This document shows positions 19,801 to 28,429 of a stretch of DNA of 64,000 bases, in pieces (position 1 is the stretch's first letter; every line of letters begins with the position of its first letter). The position numbers and the translations under genes are program-made. This stretch comes from Brevundimonas lenta. Its GTDB lineage: Bacteria; Pseudomonadota; Alphaproteobacteria; Caulobacterales; Caulobacteraceae. The notes beneath the pieces were generated by a model. It searched no databases. It worked only from the letters and a program-made list of their open reading frames with translations, and was not told where the DNA came from. Location of the stretch: assembly GCF_014196335.1 (NCBI RefSeq), contig NZ_JACIDM010000002.1, positions 496,001 through 560,000 of the forward strand. The letters are read 5' to 3'.

Positions 19801-20211
19801 TCACACTTCCTGCGACAGACGAACCACGCCGGCCGCGGCCACCGCGATCAGGGCGCCCGCGACGATCCAGAACAGCTGCATGCCGTTCATGGAGCCGAGC
19901 TCGAGCGTGCCGAGACCGAACTGGTCCAGGCCGGACTGGACGGCCGTCTGGGCGTTGACCGAGGCCGAGCGCATGCCCTCGCCCAGCGCGTCGCCGGCAA
20001 CGACCCCCTCCCCCGCGATGTTGACGGTCAGCAGCTCGCTGACGGCGACGACGCCGCCGATGACGCCGGCTAGGCCGAGGGCGACGGCCCGGAGACTGGA
20101 GCCCTTCTGCAGACGCTGTTCGACCTGGGCGGTGAACAGGGGCGCGTCGGGCATGGAGGGCGTGCGGGCGAAGAGGCGCTCGATCGCCGGATCGAACTCA
20201 TCAGCCGACAT
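19801..20211 (-). CDS. Small membrane protein following an ECF sigma gene (module 1; possible anti-sigma factor)
   Basis: A 136-aa protein with a short acidic N-terminus (MSADEFDPAIERLFARTP), two hydrophobic segments (AVALGLAGVIGGVVAVSEL and LFWIVAGALIAVAAAGVV) and little else. Its start lies inside the end of the sigma-factor gene (11-bp overlap), so the two are translationally coupled. Position and topology suggest an anti-sigma factor (inference); no zinc-binding anti-sigma motif is present. A paralogous arrangement lies at 22146-22445. Confidence 0.6.
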   Translation of the reverse strand: MSADEFDPAIERLFARTPSMPDAPLFTAQVEQRLQKGSSLRAVALGLAGVIGGVVAVSELLTVNIAGEGVVAGDALGEGMRSASVNAQTAVQSGLDQFGLGTLELGSMNGMQLFWIVAGALIAVAAAGVVRLSQEV

Positions 20212-20761
20212 GCTGTGTTCTCCCCAGGGTTTGAGCGGGTTCCGGCTGGAGCCGCGCGCGGAGTTTATCCAGACCACGTTTGACATGAGACTTCACCGTG
20301 CCGAGTGGCAAATTGAGGGCGGTCGCGATCTCGGAATGGGCCATGCCCGCACCGTGACAGAGCGACACGCACAGACGCTCCGGCTCACTGAGCGCCTTGA
20401 GAGCTTCGTCGAGATCGACGAGGCCGGCCGGATCGGGAGCGGCCGAGGCCTCGTCGTTTTCGATTTCAGCGACATAGCGGGCTTCCTTCGCGATGCGCTT
20501 GATGTAGAGCCGCGCCGCGATCCGCTTGACCCAGGCCGCGAACGTGCCCTCGCCGCGGAATTCGGCGCACCGCTCGAACGCCTGGATGAAGGCGTCCTGG
20601 GCGATGTCGTCGGCCAGCGAGGGCTGGGCCCCCATCCGGCGCAGCAGGCCCCGCACCGCCGAGCCGTGGCGGCGCACCAGTTCACCGAACTCCCGCCGTC
20701 CGCCCGCCGCCGCGAGGGCGGCGAGCTCGACGTCGTGTCGGTCGACCAAGGGCTGGGTCAT
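20201..20761 (-). CDS. ECF-type RNA polymerase sigma factor (module 1)
   Basis: 186 aa with sigma-70 region 2 (FGELVRRHGSAVRGLLRRM...DDIAQDAFIQAF) and region 4 (LSEPERLCVSLCHGAGMAHSEIATALNLPLGTVKSHVKRGL), and no region 3. It is the middle gene of a three-gene module: DUF6249 protein, sigma factor, small membrane protein. The signal sensed and the regulon are unknown. Confidence 0.88.
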   Translation of the reverse strand: MTQPLVDRHDVELAALAAAGGRREFGELVRRHGSAVRGLLRRMGAQPSLADDIAQDAFIQAFERCAEFRGEGTFAAWVKRIAARLYIKRIAKEARYVAEIENDEASAAPDPAGLVDLDEALKALSEPERLCVSLCHGAGMAHSEIATALNLPLGTVKSHVKRGLDKLRARLQPEPAQTLGRTQHVG

Positions 20762-20786
20762 GATCTTTCCCCTGTCCCTGCGCGGC

Positions 20787-21191
20787 TCAATCCTTGTTCG
20801 GGTTGAAGAAGCTCAGGACGATAAAGGCCAGACCGATGGTGGCCGGGATGGCGGCGATGCCCAGCAGCGGGTTGCCGAAGTCATGGTCGCCCCAGCCGTC
20901 GTTGTACCAGGGGCCGTGCAGCAGCAGGCCGAAGGCGGCGATGCCAATGCCCGACGCCAGCCAGATAACGCCGCGGCGCAGGTCCCGGGTCCGCGACGGC
21001 ACCTTGCTGGCGACTTCGCGGGTCATGGCGTCGATCAGTTCCGCCGGGAGCTTCTCGCCCTTGTCTATGGCGTGGCGGACGGTGTTCTGAATCTCGCGCT
21101 TCTCGCGGAACTTCAGATAGGTCGGGCCGAAGATCACGGCCGTGATGGCGCTGAAGATGATCAGGACGATCAGAATAGGCGTCATATCCAT
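20787..21191 (-). CDS. DUF6249-type membrane protein (module 1)
   Basis: 134 aa: an N-terminal TM (MTPILIVLIIFSAITAVIFG), a cytoplasmic segment KFREKREIQNTVRHAIDKGEKLPAELIDAM, then two more hydrophobic segments. The KG-x-x-x-P-x-x-L motif is typical of the DUF6249 group. GAGGGG precedes the ATG at 21191. It leads the module with the ECF sigma factor 25 bp downstream, so it may help sense envelope conditions (inference). Confidence 0.7.
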   Translation of the reverse strand: MDMTPILIVLIIFSAITAVIFGPTYLKFREKREIQNTVRHAIDKGEKLPAELIDAMTREVASKVPSRTRDLRRGVIWLASGIGIAAFGLLLHGPWYNDGWGDHDFGNPLLGIAAIPATIGLAFIVLSFFNPNKD

Positions 21192-21309
21192 TGGGGTATC
21201 CCCTCGTTCTCGTTTCCACCGGAGCGTGACGTTCCGGCCTTCTGACGACAAGAGGCGATGGCGGGGGCGTACGGATGCGTTCGGCCGGGTGAAACTTTCG
21301 TAAGGCGGA

Positions 21310-21323
21310 TGAAACCGGTTACA
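21310..21323. promoter_or_regulatory. Putative LacI-family operator upstream of an endonuclease/phosphatase-fold lipoprotein
   Basis: TGAAACCGGTTACA, 26 bp before the start codon at 21350. It differs at one base from the copy at 24011-24024 (TGGAACCGGTTACA) and resembles 4779-4792. Confidence 0.65.
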
Positions 21324-21349
21324 TCCAGTCAAACAGTGAGGATTCGCCG

Positions 21350-22159
21350 ATGCTCGACCGCCGCACCCTGCTTGCCGCTCTCGCCGCCACGCCGCTGGCC
21401 GCCTGCGCCACGACCGCGACACAGGATGGAAAGGCGCCGCTGCGGCTGGTCACGTTCAACATCTGGCACAACCAGGGGAACTGGGCCGCGCGTCTGCCGC
21501 TGATCGTGGCCGAGCTGAAGGCCCAGGACGCCGACGTCATCGCCCTGCAGGAGGTGCTGGAGGACGCGGCCGTCGGCCTGCCCAACCAGGCGACGACGAT
21601 CGCCGGGGCGCTGGGCGGCTATGAGGTGTATTTCGTCTCGACCGATCCCGAGGACAGCGGTCGCCGCTACGGCAACGCCATTCTCAGCCGTCTGCCGGTG
21701 CTGGCGCACGACACGCGCAAGCTGGAGCCGCTGAACGACTTCCGCACCGCGATCCGCGCGCGGGTGGCGTTCCAGGGTCGGGAGATCGACGTGGTCGGCA
21801 CCCACCTGGCCTGGCAGCCGGACCAGGCGCCGGTGCGGGCGCAGCAGATCGCCGACCTGCTGGCGTGGCTGCCGCAGGACGGGACTCCGCTGGTGGTGAT
21901 GGGCGACTTCAACGCGGTGCAGGAGGACGCTGGCCTGGCCGTGCTGACCGGCGAGCGGTTCTTCAGCGTGCTGCCGCGCGGCTCGGCGCCGACCACGCTG
22001 AACCCGGCCAAGGGCCACCAGCCGCGGGTGATCGACCACATCTTCGCCGAGACGGCGCATTTCGCGCCCGTGCACGGCCTGGTGTTCGGGACCGAAACGA
22101 CGGGCGGCGAGCACCCGTCGGATCACTTCGGCGTGGCGGGTTCGATCAGGCTGCGCTGA
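21350..22159 (+). CDS. Endonuclease/exonuclease/phosphatase-fold lipoprotein
   Basis: 269-aa hydrolase of the DNase I-like superfamily. Seen: lipobox LAAC in the signal peptide (MLDRRTLLAALAATPLAAC), metal/catalytic motifs TFNIWH, ALQEVL, GTHLAWQPD, VVMGDFNAV and EHPSDHFGV. Being a lipoprotein it acts in the periplasm, more likely on a phosphodiester, sugar phosphate or lipid than on DNA. A LacI-type operator just upstream links it to carbohydrate control. Its 3' end overlaps the convergent small gene by 14 bp. Confidence 0.85.
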   Translation: MLDRRTLLAALAATPLAACATTATQDGKAPLRLVTFNIWHNQGNWAARLPLIVAELKAQDADVIALQEVLEDAAVGLPNQATTIAGALGGYEVYFVSTDPEDSGRRYGNAILSRLPVLAHDTRKLEPLNDFRTAIRARVAFQGREIDVVGTHLAWQPDQAPVRAQQIADLLAWLPQDGTPLVVMGDFNAVQEDAGLAVLTGERFFSVLPRGSAPTTLNPAKGHQPRVIDHIFAETAHFAPVHGLVFGTETTGGEHPSDHFGVAGSIRLR

Positions 22160-22445
22160 AGCGGCGGGACAACCACAGGGCGGCGATGGCGGCGGCGGAG
22201 GCCACGGCCAGCACCAGGGCCGACGGCTCGATGGTCGCCTCCAGGCTTTCGGCGAGCGGCGCGACGATGGGGCTGAGGCCCCACAGCACGGCGGCGGCGG
22301 CGATGGCCCAGGGGACCAGGGCCATGACCGTCATCCAGGCGCGGCGGGCGGCGATGCGTTCGGCGATCCGCGCCTGGAAGGCGTAGTCGCGCGCCGGCGG
22401 GGCGTCGGCGGCGAACAGGGCGGCCAGTTTCTGTTCAGGCGTCAT
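22146..22445 (-). CDS. Small membrane protein following an ECF sigma gene (module 2)
   Basis: 99 aa with a polar N-terminus (MTPEQKLAALFAADAPPARD), FQARIAERIAARR, then two hydrophobic segments. It overlaps the end of its sigma gene by 11 bp, exactly as in the module at 19801-20211. The shared pattern FxxQ(V/I)xxR before the first TM supports common descent. Possible anti-sigma factor. Confidence 0.6.
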   Translation of the reverse strand: MTPEQKLAALFAADAPPARDYAFQARIAERIAARRAWMTVMALVPWAIAAAAVLWGLSPIVAPLAESLEATIEPSALVLAVASAAAIAALWLSRRFSAA

Positions 22446-22974
22446 CAGAACCTCCGAGCGCCTTGAGCAAACGCGCCCGACCGCGGGCAACATGCGACTT
22501 CACGGTGCCCAGGGGCAAGTCCAGCGCCAGCGACGCCTCGCCGTGCGACCAGCCGTCGGCCAGACACAGGGCCACGCAGGCGCGGACGTCGGGCGGGAGT
22601 TCGGCCATGGCGGCGGCCAGCGCCAGCTTCTCGACCGGCGAAATGCCGGCCGGGGTCTCGACCGTCTCCAGCCAGGCGGCGTCGCGGGCCGCGCCCCGCC
22701 GCGAGGAGCGGATGCGGTCCTGGGCCTTGCGCCAGGCGATGCCGCACAGCCAGGCGCGGACGCCGGCCGGATCCTTCAAGGTGCGAAGCGAGGCCCAGGC
22801 CGCGAGGAAGGCCTCCTGCGCCAGGTCGTCGGCCTCGGCCCAGCCGCCGCCCAGCAGACGGCGCAGAAAGGCGCGCACTGCGGCCTGATGGCGCTCCACC
22901 AGCCGCGAAAAGGCCGCGTCCGAGCCGGCGAGCGCGCGGCTCACCAACTCGGCGTCGGTCTGTAATCCCCCCAT
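22435..22974 (-). CDS. ECF-type RNA polymerase sigma factor (module 2)
   Basis: 179 aa with region 2 (FSRLVERHQAAVRAFLRRLLGG...DDLAQEAFLAAWASL) and region 4 (LPPDVRACVALCLADGWSHGEASLALDLPLGTVKSHVARG). The region 4 ending LPLGTVKSHV is shared with module 1. Regulon unknown. Confidence 0.88.
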   Translation of the reverse strand: MGGLQTDAELVSRALAGSDAAFSRLVERHQAAVRAFLRRLLGGGWAEADDLAQEAFLAAWASLRTLKDPAGVRAWLCGIAWRKAQDRIRSSRRGAARDAAWLETVETPAGISPVEKLALAAAMAELPPDVRACVALCLADGWSHGEASLALDLPLGTVKSHVARGRARLLKALGGSDDA

Positions 22975-22995
22975 CCCGTGCGCCCCGGTCCCGCA

Positions 22996-23418
22996 TCACT
23001 TCCGCGAACGGCGGCCGGACCGCAGGGCCTGGAACAGGCAGGCCAGGCACAGGCCGGCCAGCACGAAGGTGACGATGATCAGCGCGTCGCGGGCGCCGTA
23101 CATGTCGGTCGAGGCGCCGTAGCCGAAGCCGACCGCCATGACCCCGAACAGGATGGCCGAGAACCAGGAGCCGTCGTTGCCCCGGCTGCCGCCCTGATCC
23201 TTGGTCGAGCCCCAGATCATCTCGCCCTCCTCGTCCAGCGGCCGGTCGAGGACTTTCAGAAGCTGCTCGGGCGGCTCCTGGCCCTTGTCGGCGTAGGTCT
23301 TGATGAGATTCAGCGCGTCCTTCTGACGACGGTAGTTCAGGAAGCTCTGGAAACCGCCGAACACGAACCAGGCCAGCGGAAACATCAGCCACCAAAAGGA
23401 ACGGAACAGGTCTTCCAT
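22996..23418 (-). CDS. DUF6249-like membrane protein (module 2)
   Basis: 140 aa: N-terminal TM (SFWWLMFPLAWFVFGGF), NYRRQKDALNLIKTYADKGQEPPEQLLKVL, then two TM segments and a basic tail (LRSGRRSRK). The cytoplasmic Lys-Gly...Pro...Leu element matches the module 1 protein. It precedes the sigma gene by 21 bp. Confidence 0.65.
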   Translation of the reverse strand: MEDLFRSFWWLMFPLAWFVFGGFQSFLNYRRQKDALNLIKTYADKGQEPPEQLLKVLDRPLDEEGEMIWGSTKDQGGSRGNDGSWFSAILFGVMAVGFGYGASTDMYGARDALIIVTFVLAGLCLACLFQALRSGRRSRK

Positions 23419-23697
23419 GGTCGTCGATCCCGATGCGCGGGCCCATCGCCCTGCGCTTTCACAGGGTAGTCGGCGCCGTCGGCGTGCATGGATGCAAGGC
23501 TGTCATTTTTTTCCGCACACGGCCACGCTCGACATCCGGCGCGGATGGCGCGAGACAGGTCCCGTCCGCTTGCGTAACGTTGTTCCGTGTCCGTCCGGGT
23601 CATTCTTGGGCGAAACGGGACACTGCAACCGTCGCCGCAGCGTTGCGTTCGCTCCCGGACAGTCGCCAGACGCCCTCGCCTGCCGGAGCCCTTGCCC

Positions 23698-23937
23698 ATG
23701 GTCCAGATCACCTATCGCATCGTCGAGCATGACGGCGGCTGGGCTTACAAGCTCGGCGACACCTACTCCGAGACCTATCCGAACCACGACGCGGCGCGCG
23801 CCGCGGCGGTCGCGGCCGCCCGCGAGCAAAAAGTACCGGACGAGGACTCGCTAATAGAGTACGCCGACACAACCGGTCGCTGGGTCACCGAACGCGCGGA
23901 CGGACATGACCGGCCCGAAGCGGAAGTTGAGGGCTGA
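23698..23937 (+). CDS. DUF2188-like small protein
   Basis: 79 aa, start ATG 23698: MVQITYRIVEHDGGWAYKLG then HDAARAAAVAAAREQK, the beta-beta-alpha pattern of DUF2188 proteins. The acidic tail (WVTERADGHDRPEAEVEG) may be disordered. Function unknown. Confidence 0.65.
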   Translation: MVQITYRIVEHDGGWAYKLGDTYSETYPNHDAARAAAVAAAREQKVPDEDSLIEYADTTGRWVTERADGHDRPEAEVEG

Positions 23938-24010
23938 CGCCGCAACCCTATGTGATCGCCGGAGGCTAGGCGGATGATAATTCGACCGTTAGTCCACGGC
24001 TTTCCGCAAT

Positions 24011-24024
24011 TGGAACCGGTTACA
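24011..24024. promoter_or_regulatory. Putative LacI-family operator overlapping the GH3 start codon
   Basis: TGGAACCGGTTACA, whose last base is the first base of the ATG at 24024. The upstream sequence has no Shine-Dalgarno. The position suggests either a leaderless or very short leader mRNA, or repression by roadblock at the start of the gene. Confidence 0.65.
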
Positions 24025-26306
24025 TGCGTCATGAATCCCTGTTTGATCCGAGTCGCCGCCGAGTCCTCGCCGGGGGCGTTCTGGCAGCGGGGATGGTGAT
24101 GATGGCTCCACGAATGGCGACAGCGAAGACGCAGGCGAATCTCGAGCGGGTCAACGACCTGATCTCGCGGATGACGATCGAAGAGAAGGCGGGTCAGCTG
24201 AACCTGCAGAACGACCCGTTCCGCTGGCGGCCCGAGGGGGTGAACCCCGGCGACTTCAACGCCGACCAGGATGCGACGGCGGCCGAGATTCGCGCGGGCC
24301 ACATCGGCGCGCTGTTCAACGGCGTGGGCGCGGCGACGACGCGCATGGTGCAGGACATGGCCGTGCGCGAGAGCCGGCTGGGCATTCCGCTGCTGTTCGC
24401 CGCCGACATCGTTCACGGCCTGAAGACCACCTTCCCCGTGCCGCTAGGCGAATCCGCCAGCTGGGACATGGACCTGGCCGAGCGCACCGCGCGGGCCGCG
24501 GCGGTCGAGGGCGGCGCCGCGGGCGTGCACCAGACCTATGCGCCGATGGTCGACGTCGCGCGCGACCAACGCTGGGGCCGCGTCGTCGAGGGCGCGGGCG
24601 AGGACGTGCACCTGGGCAATCTGTTCGCCATCGCGCGGACCAAGGGCTTCCAGGGCGACGACCTGAAGGACTGGTCCTCGCTGCTGGCCTGTCCGAAGCA
24701 TTTCGCCGCCTACGGCGCCGCCGAGTCGGGCATGGACTACAATTCGACGGACATGAGCGAGCTGGAGCTGCGCTCGGTCTATCTGCCGCCGTTCAAGGCG
24801 GCGTTCGACGCCGGCGCCCTGTCGACGATGAGCGCCTTCAACGACCTGAACGGCGTGCCGACCAGCGGCAACCACTGGCTGCTGACCCAGATCCTGCGCG
24901 ACGAATGGGGTTTCACCGGCTTCGTCGTGTCGGACTACACCTCCGAGCAGGAGCTGATCGCCCACGGCTTCGCCGCCGACGGCCGCGACGCGGCGCGCAT
25001 CGCCCTGATGGCCGGCGTCGACATGTCGATGAAGAGCGGCCTGTACATGAAGCACATCCCCGACCTGGTGCGGTCGGGCGACGTGCCGATGAGCCGCGTC
25101 GATGAGGCCGTCCGCCGGGTGCTGATGACCAAGGCGGCGCTGGGCCTGTTCGAAAACCCCTATCGCGGCGCCGACGTCGAGATCGAGACCCGGGTGACCG
25201 GCAGCCGCGAGCATCTGGACCTCGCCCGCGAGGCCGGTCGCAAGTCGATCGTGATGCTGAAGAACGACGGCGACCTGCTGCCGCTGTCGAAGAACGGCAG
25301 GAAGATCGCCCTGATCGGCCCGTTCGGCGCGGACAAGAGCGACCTGTTCGGCCCGTGGTCCATCTTCAAGGACACCGACCTGGCCGTGTCGCTGGAGGAA
25401 GGCCTTCGTTCGGCCATGGGCGCCGGCTCCAGCCTGACCGTGACCAAGGGCTCCGAGGTCGAAGCTGCGATCGACGGCGGGATCGAGGCGGCCGTGGCCG
25501 CAGCGTCCCAGGCCGACGTGATCCTGCTGGCCATCGGCGAGTCAGGCGAGATGTCCGCGGAATCGAAGTCCCGCGTGGATATCGGCGTCCCCGCCCCGCA
25601 GCTGGCGCTGGCCGAGGCGGTCGCCGCCACGGGCAAGCCGGTCGTGGTGCTGCTGCGCAACGGCCGCGGCATGGAGCTGGCGGGCGCGGTCAAGGACGCC
25701 CCGGCGATCCTGGTGACCTGGTTCCTGGGTTCGGAGACCGGCAACGCGGTCGCCGACGTGCTGTTCGGGGATCACGCCCCGACGGGCCGTCTGCCGGTCA
25801 GCTTCCCGTTCCGCTCGGGCCAGTCGCCCTATTACTACGCGCACAAATCTACGGGCCGCCCGTCGCAGCCGACCGACCGCGAGTTCACGTCGAAATTCCG
25901 GGAAGTCCCGCACGCGGCCCTGTACCCGTTCGGCCACGGCCTGACCTATGCGCCGGTGCGGTATTCGGCCGTGCGGCTGTCGTCGGAGACGATGGCGCGC
26001 GAGGGCCAGATCACGGCCAGCGTCACCCTGAGCAACGCCGGAAGTCGCGAGGCGTCCGAGGTGGTGCAGCTGTACATCCGCGACCGCACCGCCTCGATCA
26101 CCCAGCCGGTGCGCCTGCTGCGCAATTTCCGCCGCGTGACGGTCCCGGCCGGCGGCTCGGTCGAGGTGTCGATCCCGCTGACCTACGCCGAACTGCTGTT
26201 CCTGGGTCAGAACCTGAAGCCGACCGTGGAGCCCGGCCTGTTCGACGTCTGGCTGGCGCCGAGCGCCCAGGACGGCGAACCGGCGCAGTTCACCCTGACC
26301 GCCTAG
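24024..26306 (+). CDS. bglX: Periplasmic beta-glucosidase, glycoside hydrolase family 3
   Basis: Hydrolyses terminal beta-linked glucose from cello- or gluco-oligosaccharides. Seen: Tat-type signal (SRRRVLAGGVLAAGMVMM), GH3 N-terminal barrel with KHFAAYGAAESG and nucleophile Asp304 in GFVVSDYTSE, the C-terminal alpha/beta sandwich (VMLKNDGDLLPL; IGESGEMSAE) and a terminal FnIII-like domain (VSVTLSNAG-type, VQLYIRD). 760 aa, normal for BglX. The LacI-type operator at its start indicates sugar-controlled expression. Confidence 0.93.
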   Translation: MRHESLFDPSRRRVLAGGVLAAGMVMMAPRMATAKTQANLERVNDLISRMTIEEKAGQLNLQNDPFRWRPEGVNPGDFNADQDATAAEIRAGHIGALFNGVGAATTRMVQDMAVRESRLGIPLLFAADIVHGLKTTFPVPLGESASWDMDLAERTARAAAVEGGAAGVHQTYAPMVDVARDQRWGRVVEGAGEDVHLGNLFAIARTKGFQGDDLKDWSSLLACPKHFAAYGAAESGMDYNSTDMSELELRSVYLPPFKAAFDAGALSTMSAFNDLNGVPTSGNHWLLTQILRDEWGFTGFVVSDYTSEQELIAHGFAADGRDAARIALMAGVDMSMKSGLYMKHIPDLVRSGDVPMSRVDEAVRRVLMTKAALGLFENPYRGADVEIETRVTGSREHLDLAREAGRKSIVMLKNDGDLLPLSKNGRKIALIGPFGADKSDLFGPWSIFKDTDLAVSLEEGLRSAMGAGSSLTVTKGSEVEAAIDGGIEAAVAAASQADVILLAIGESGEMSAESKSRVDIGVPAPQLALAEAVAATGKPVVVLLRNGRGMELAGAVKDAPAILVTWFLGSETGNAVADVLFGDHAPTGRLPVSFPFRSGQSPYYYAHKSTGRPSQPTDREFTSKFREVPHAALYPFGHGLTYAPVRYSAVRLSSETMAREGQITASVTLSNAGSREASEVVQLYIRDRTASITQPVRLLRNFRRVTVPAGGSVEVSIPLTYAELLFLGQNLKPTVEPGLFDVWLAPSAQDGEPAQFTLTA

Positions 26307-26650
26307 CCGAAGACGGCCGCATAGATCTCGGGTTTGAAGCCCACGGTCGTGCGGCCGTTCACGTCCAGCACCGGCCGTTTGATCATCGACGGCTGGGCCA
26401 GCATGAGTTCGATCGCCTTGCCGGCGTCGAGGTCGGCCTTCGCTTCCGGCGGCAGCGCCCGGAAGGTCGTACCGGCGCGGTTCAGCACCGTCTCCCAGCC
26501 GTGGGCCGAGACCCAGTCCTGCAGCGTGGCGCGGTCGACGCCGAGCTTCTTGTAGTCATGGAAGGCGTAGGCCTCGCCGTGCGCGTCCAGCCAGACGCGG
26601 GCCTTCTTGACCGTATCGCAGTTGGGGATGCCGTAGAGTGTGGGGATCAT
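26303..26650 (-). CDS. ArsC/Spx-family (YffB-like) reductase
   Basis: 115-aa thioredoxin-fold protein: TLYGIPNCDTVKKARVWLDAH, then FHDYKK and the cis-Pro region SMIKRPVLDVNG. Closest in pattern to YffB-type ArsC homologues, presumed glutathione-dependent thiol reductases rather than true arsenate reductases. It converges on the GH3 gene with a shared CTAG of stop codons. Confidence 0.82.
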   Translation of the reverse strand: MIPTLYGIPNCDTVKKARVWLDAHGEAYAFHDYKKLGVDRATLQDWVSAHGWETVLNRAGTTFRALPPEAKADLDAGKAIELMLAQPSMIKRPVLDVNGRTTVGFKPEIYAAVFG

Positions 26651-26781
26651 CGGGGGGCCTCCTGGGTTCGGAGAGCGCGTCTCTCATGTTTTCGCGGCGA
26701 CGTCAGCCATCGCCCGTTGCGGACATCAGCGATCGACGCTCCCGCCCCCGCTCTTGATCGGTTCAGCCCGGATGGTCGCTC

Positions 26782-27492
26782 TCATTGGGGATCAAGTGAT
26801 GCGACGCCGACTTCCAGAGACCATCGACGTTCAGAGGCGGCGCCGGAACCCTCGGGCGGCCTCGGTCGATCGTAGGCTTCCTGCATACGACGCGAATTGT
26901 AGATCGTGACACTCATGTAAACGCCGCCCTTCGACATATTGAAGAGCGTCGCGTCGGTAACCTGCGCAGATGGATCGACAAGGACGGTTCGCGCGTCGTC
27001 GAAACTCTGAATGCTTTCGGTGGCTACGGTCGAACGGACTGAGTTGTCGTGGAATCCAATGCCAGGTTCATTCACCTCGAACCCGGCGCTCAGGAACCAG
27101 TCGTAAAGCTCGCGCCCCTTGGCCAGTGCTTCGTCCAAAGAGACTTCCTGCGGAAAGGGCTGCACGTTCATGCTGACGACTCGCCCCTCGGAACCAAGGA
27201 CGGAGCTGAATGCTTGATCCTCTCCGAGGTTGGAAAAATGCAGTTCGCGGCCCCCGTCTACGAACGTCAGGCTGTGCGGCTCACGCACAGTAAACATGCC
27301 CAGGGCCTCATCCGCCCTCCCGGCGATTGGATAGGTTGAGCCCGCGCGAAGGTCTCCCAGAGGCATGCGCATGGCGACGCGGAGGTTCCCCGCATCCGCC
27401 TCATGCGTTCTCAGGGCCAGGGCCGGCGTAGCGGCGCAGCTCGCGATCATCACAAACATGATTGAAGCGAGACGGAGAACCGATGGGGTCAT
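26782..27492 (-). CDS. Secreted protein of unknown function
   Basis: 236 aa with a Sec signal (MTPSVLRLASIMFVMIASCAATPALA). The mature part has beta-rich stretches (LTFVDGGRELHFSNLGEDQ; GVYMSVTIYNSRRMQEAY) and no motif I recognise. The next gene on the strand is also an envelope protein, so the two may be related in role, but nothing more can be said. Confidence 0.6.
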   Translation of the reverse strand: MTPSVLRLASIMFVMIASCAATPALALRTHEADAGNLRVAMRMPLGDLRAGSTYPIAGRADEALGMFTVREPHSLTFVDGGRELHFSNLGEDQAFSSVLGSEGRVVSMNVQPFPQEVSLDEALAKGRELYDWFLSAGFEVNEPGIGFHDNSVRSTVATESIQSFDDARTVLVDPSAQVTDATLFNMSKGGVYMSVTIYNSRRMQEAYDRPRPPEGSGAASERRWSLEVGVASLDPQ

Positions 27493-27603
27493 GCGAGAGC
27501 TTCTGCTGATTGAGGAACACGGAAGGCGGCATCACTCCGTGTTCGGGATTCCGACTCATGGGGCGCCGTATTCACTATGGCCAGGAGACGACGATCCAAC
27601 TCA

Positions 27604-28218
27604 TCAATCCCGCCGGCCGGAGGCGACCACGTAGACGTACCCGTTAGATGACAGCGGAGAAGCGACCCCTGCATCCCGGCACTCGGCAATCCGGAACTCG
27701 GTCCAGCCGTTGAAGCCATGCGCGTCGGTAATGCGAGCTGACTCGCAATAGTTGATGTCCCCGGGAGCAGTCGACACCCACCACGTGAAGCCCTTTCTGT
27801 CGCCACGGGCTGCGAACGAGATGAGCGCGTATTCCGATTCAACCGCACCGGCGATGGAAAGCAGTTCTTCCCGCTCGGCAGCGGTCATCTCGGCCCGCAT
27901 ATAAATCTCGCGGTCTCGACCACGCCCGAAGTCATCGAACAGCATCCGGTCGCCAGTCAGGGTCGTGGGATGGCCGAACACCTCTTCCGCAAGCGCCTCA
28001 TCGCTCTTCTGGACCAGAGTGCCCACGACAAAGAGCAGGCCGCCGACAAGGACGACGCCGACGATCGGCATAGCGATGCAGCCGACCGGAACAGCGAGGA
28101 CCGCCAAGAGGTTCGGGCGGTTCCCCTTGCCGCGGCTGAAGTACCAAATGGCCGCAATGACCACGCCGACGATCAGGCAGATGAACATCACCGGTATCAG
28201 AAGGAGGAACGCGAACAT
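27604..28218 (-). CDS. Two-TM membrane protein of unknown function
   Basis: 204 aa: TM 1 (FLLLIPVMFICLIVGVVIAAIWYF), basic loop SRGKGNRPN, TM 2 (LAVPVGCIAMPIVGVVLVGGLLFVVG), then a soluble domain of about 140 residues with no known motif. It lies about 110 bp upstream of the secreted protein gene on the same strand. Confidence 0.55.
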   Translation of the reverse strand: MFAFLLLIPVMFICLIVGVVIAAIWYFSRGKGNRPNLLAVLAVPVGCIAMPIVGVVLVGGLLFVVGTLVQKSDEALAEEVFGHPTTLTGDRMLFDDFGRGRDREIYMRAEMTAAEREELLSIAGAVESEYALISFAARGDRKGFTWWVSTAPGDINYCESARITDAHGFNGWTEFRIAECRDAGVASPLSSNGYVYVVASGRRD

Positions 28219-28429
28219 CTGCCTGGCCCCGACCGTCTATGCGTGGGGTCCTGGCGGTCCCTCCAACCGCCCGACGGCTCATGCGGCAAAGCTTAGCCAG
28301 GCGGAGGTCAGCCTTCCACCCTGTTCAGACGATCGCAACGCCAGCCCGCCGACGCGGAACCGCAGCGTCCGATTTGCATTTAACTGACAGGTTCGATACC
28401 CATTCGGTTATACGCAACGGAGAGACGTC

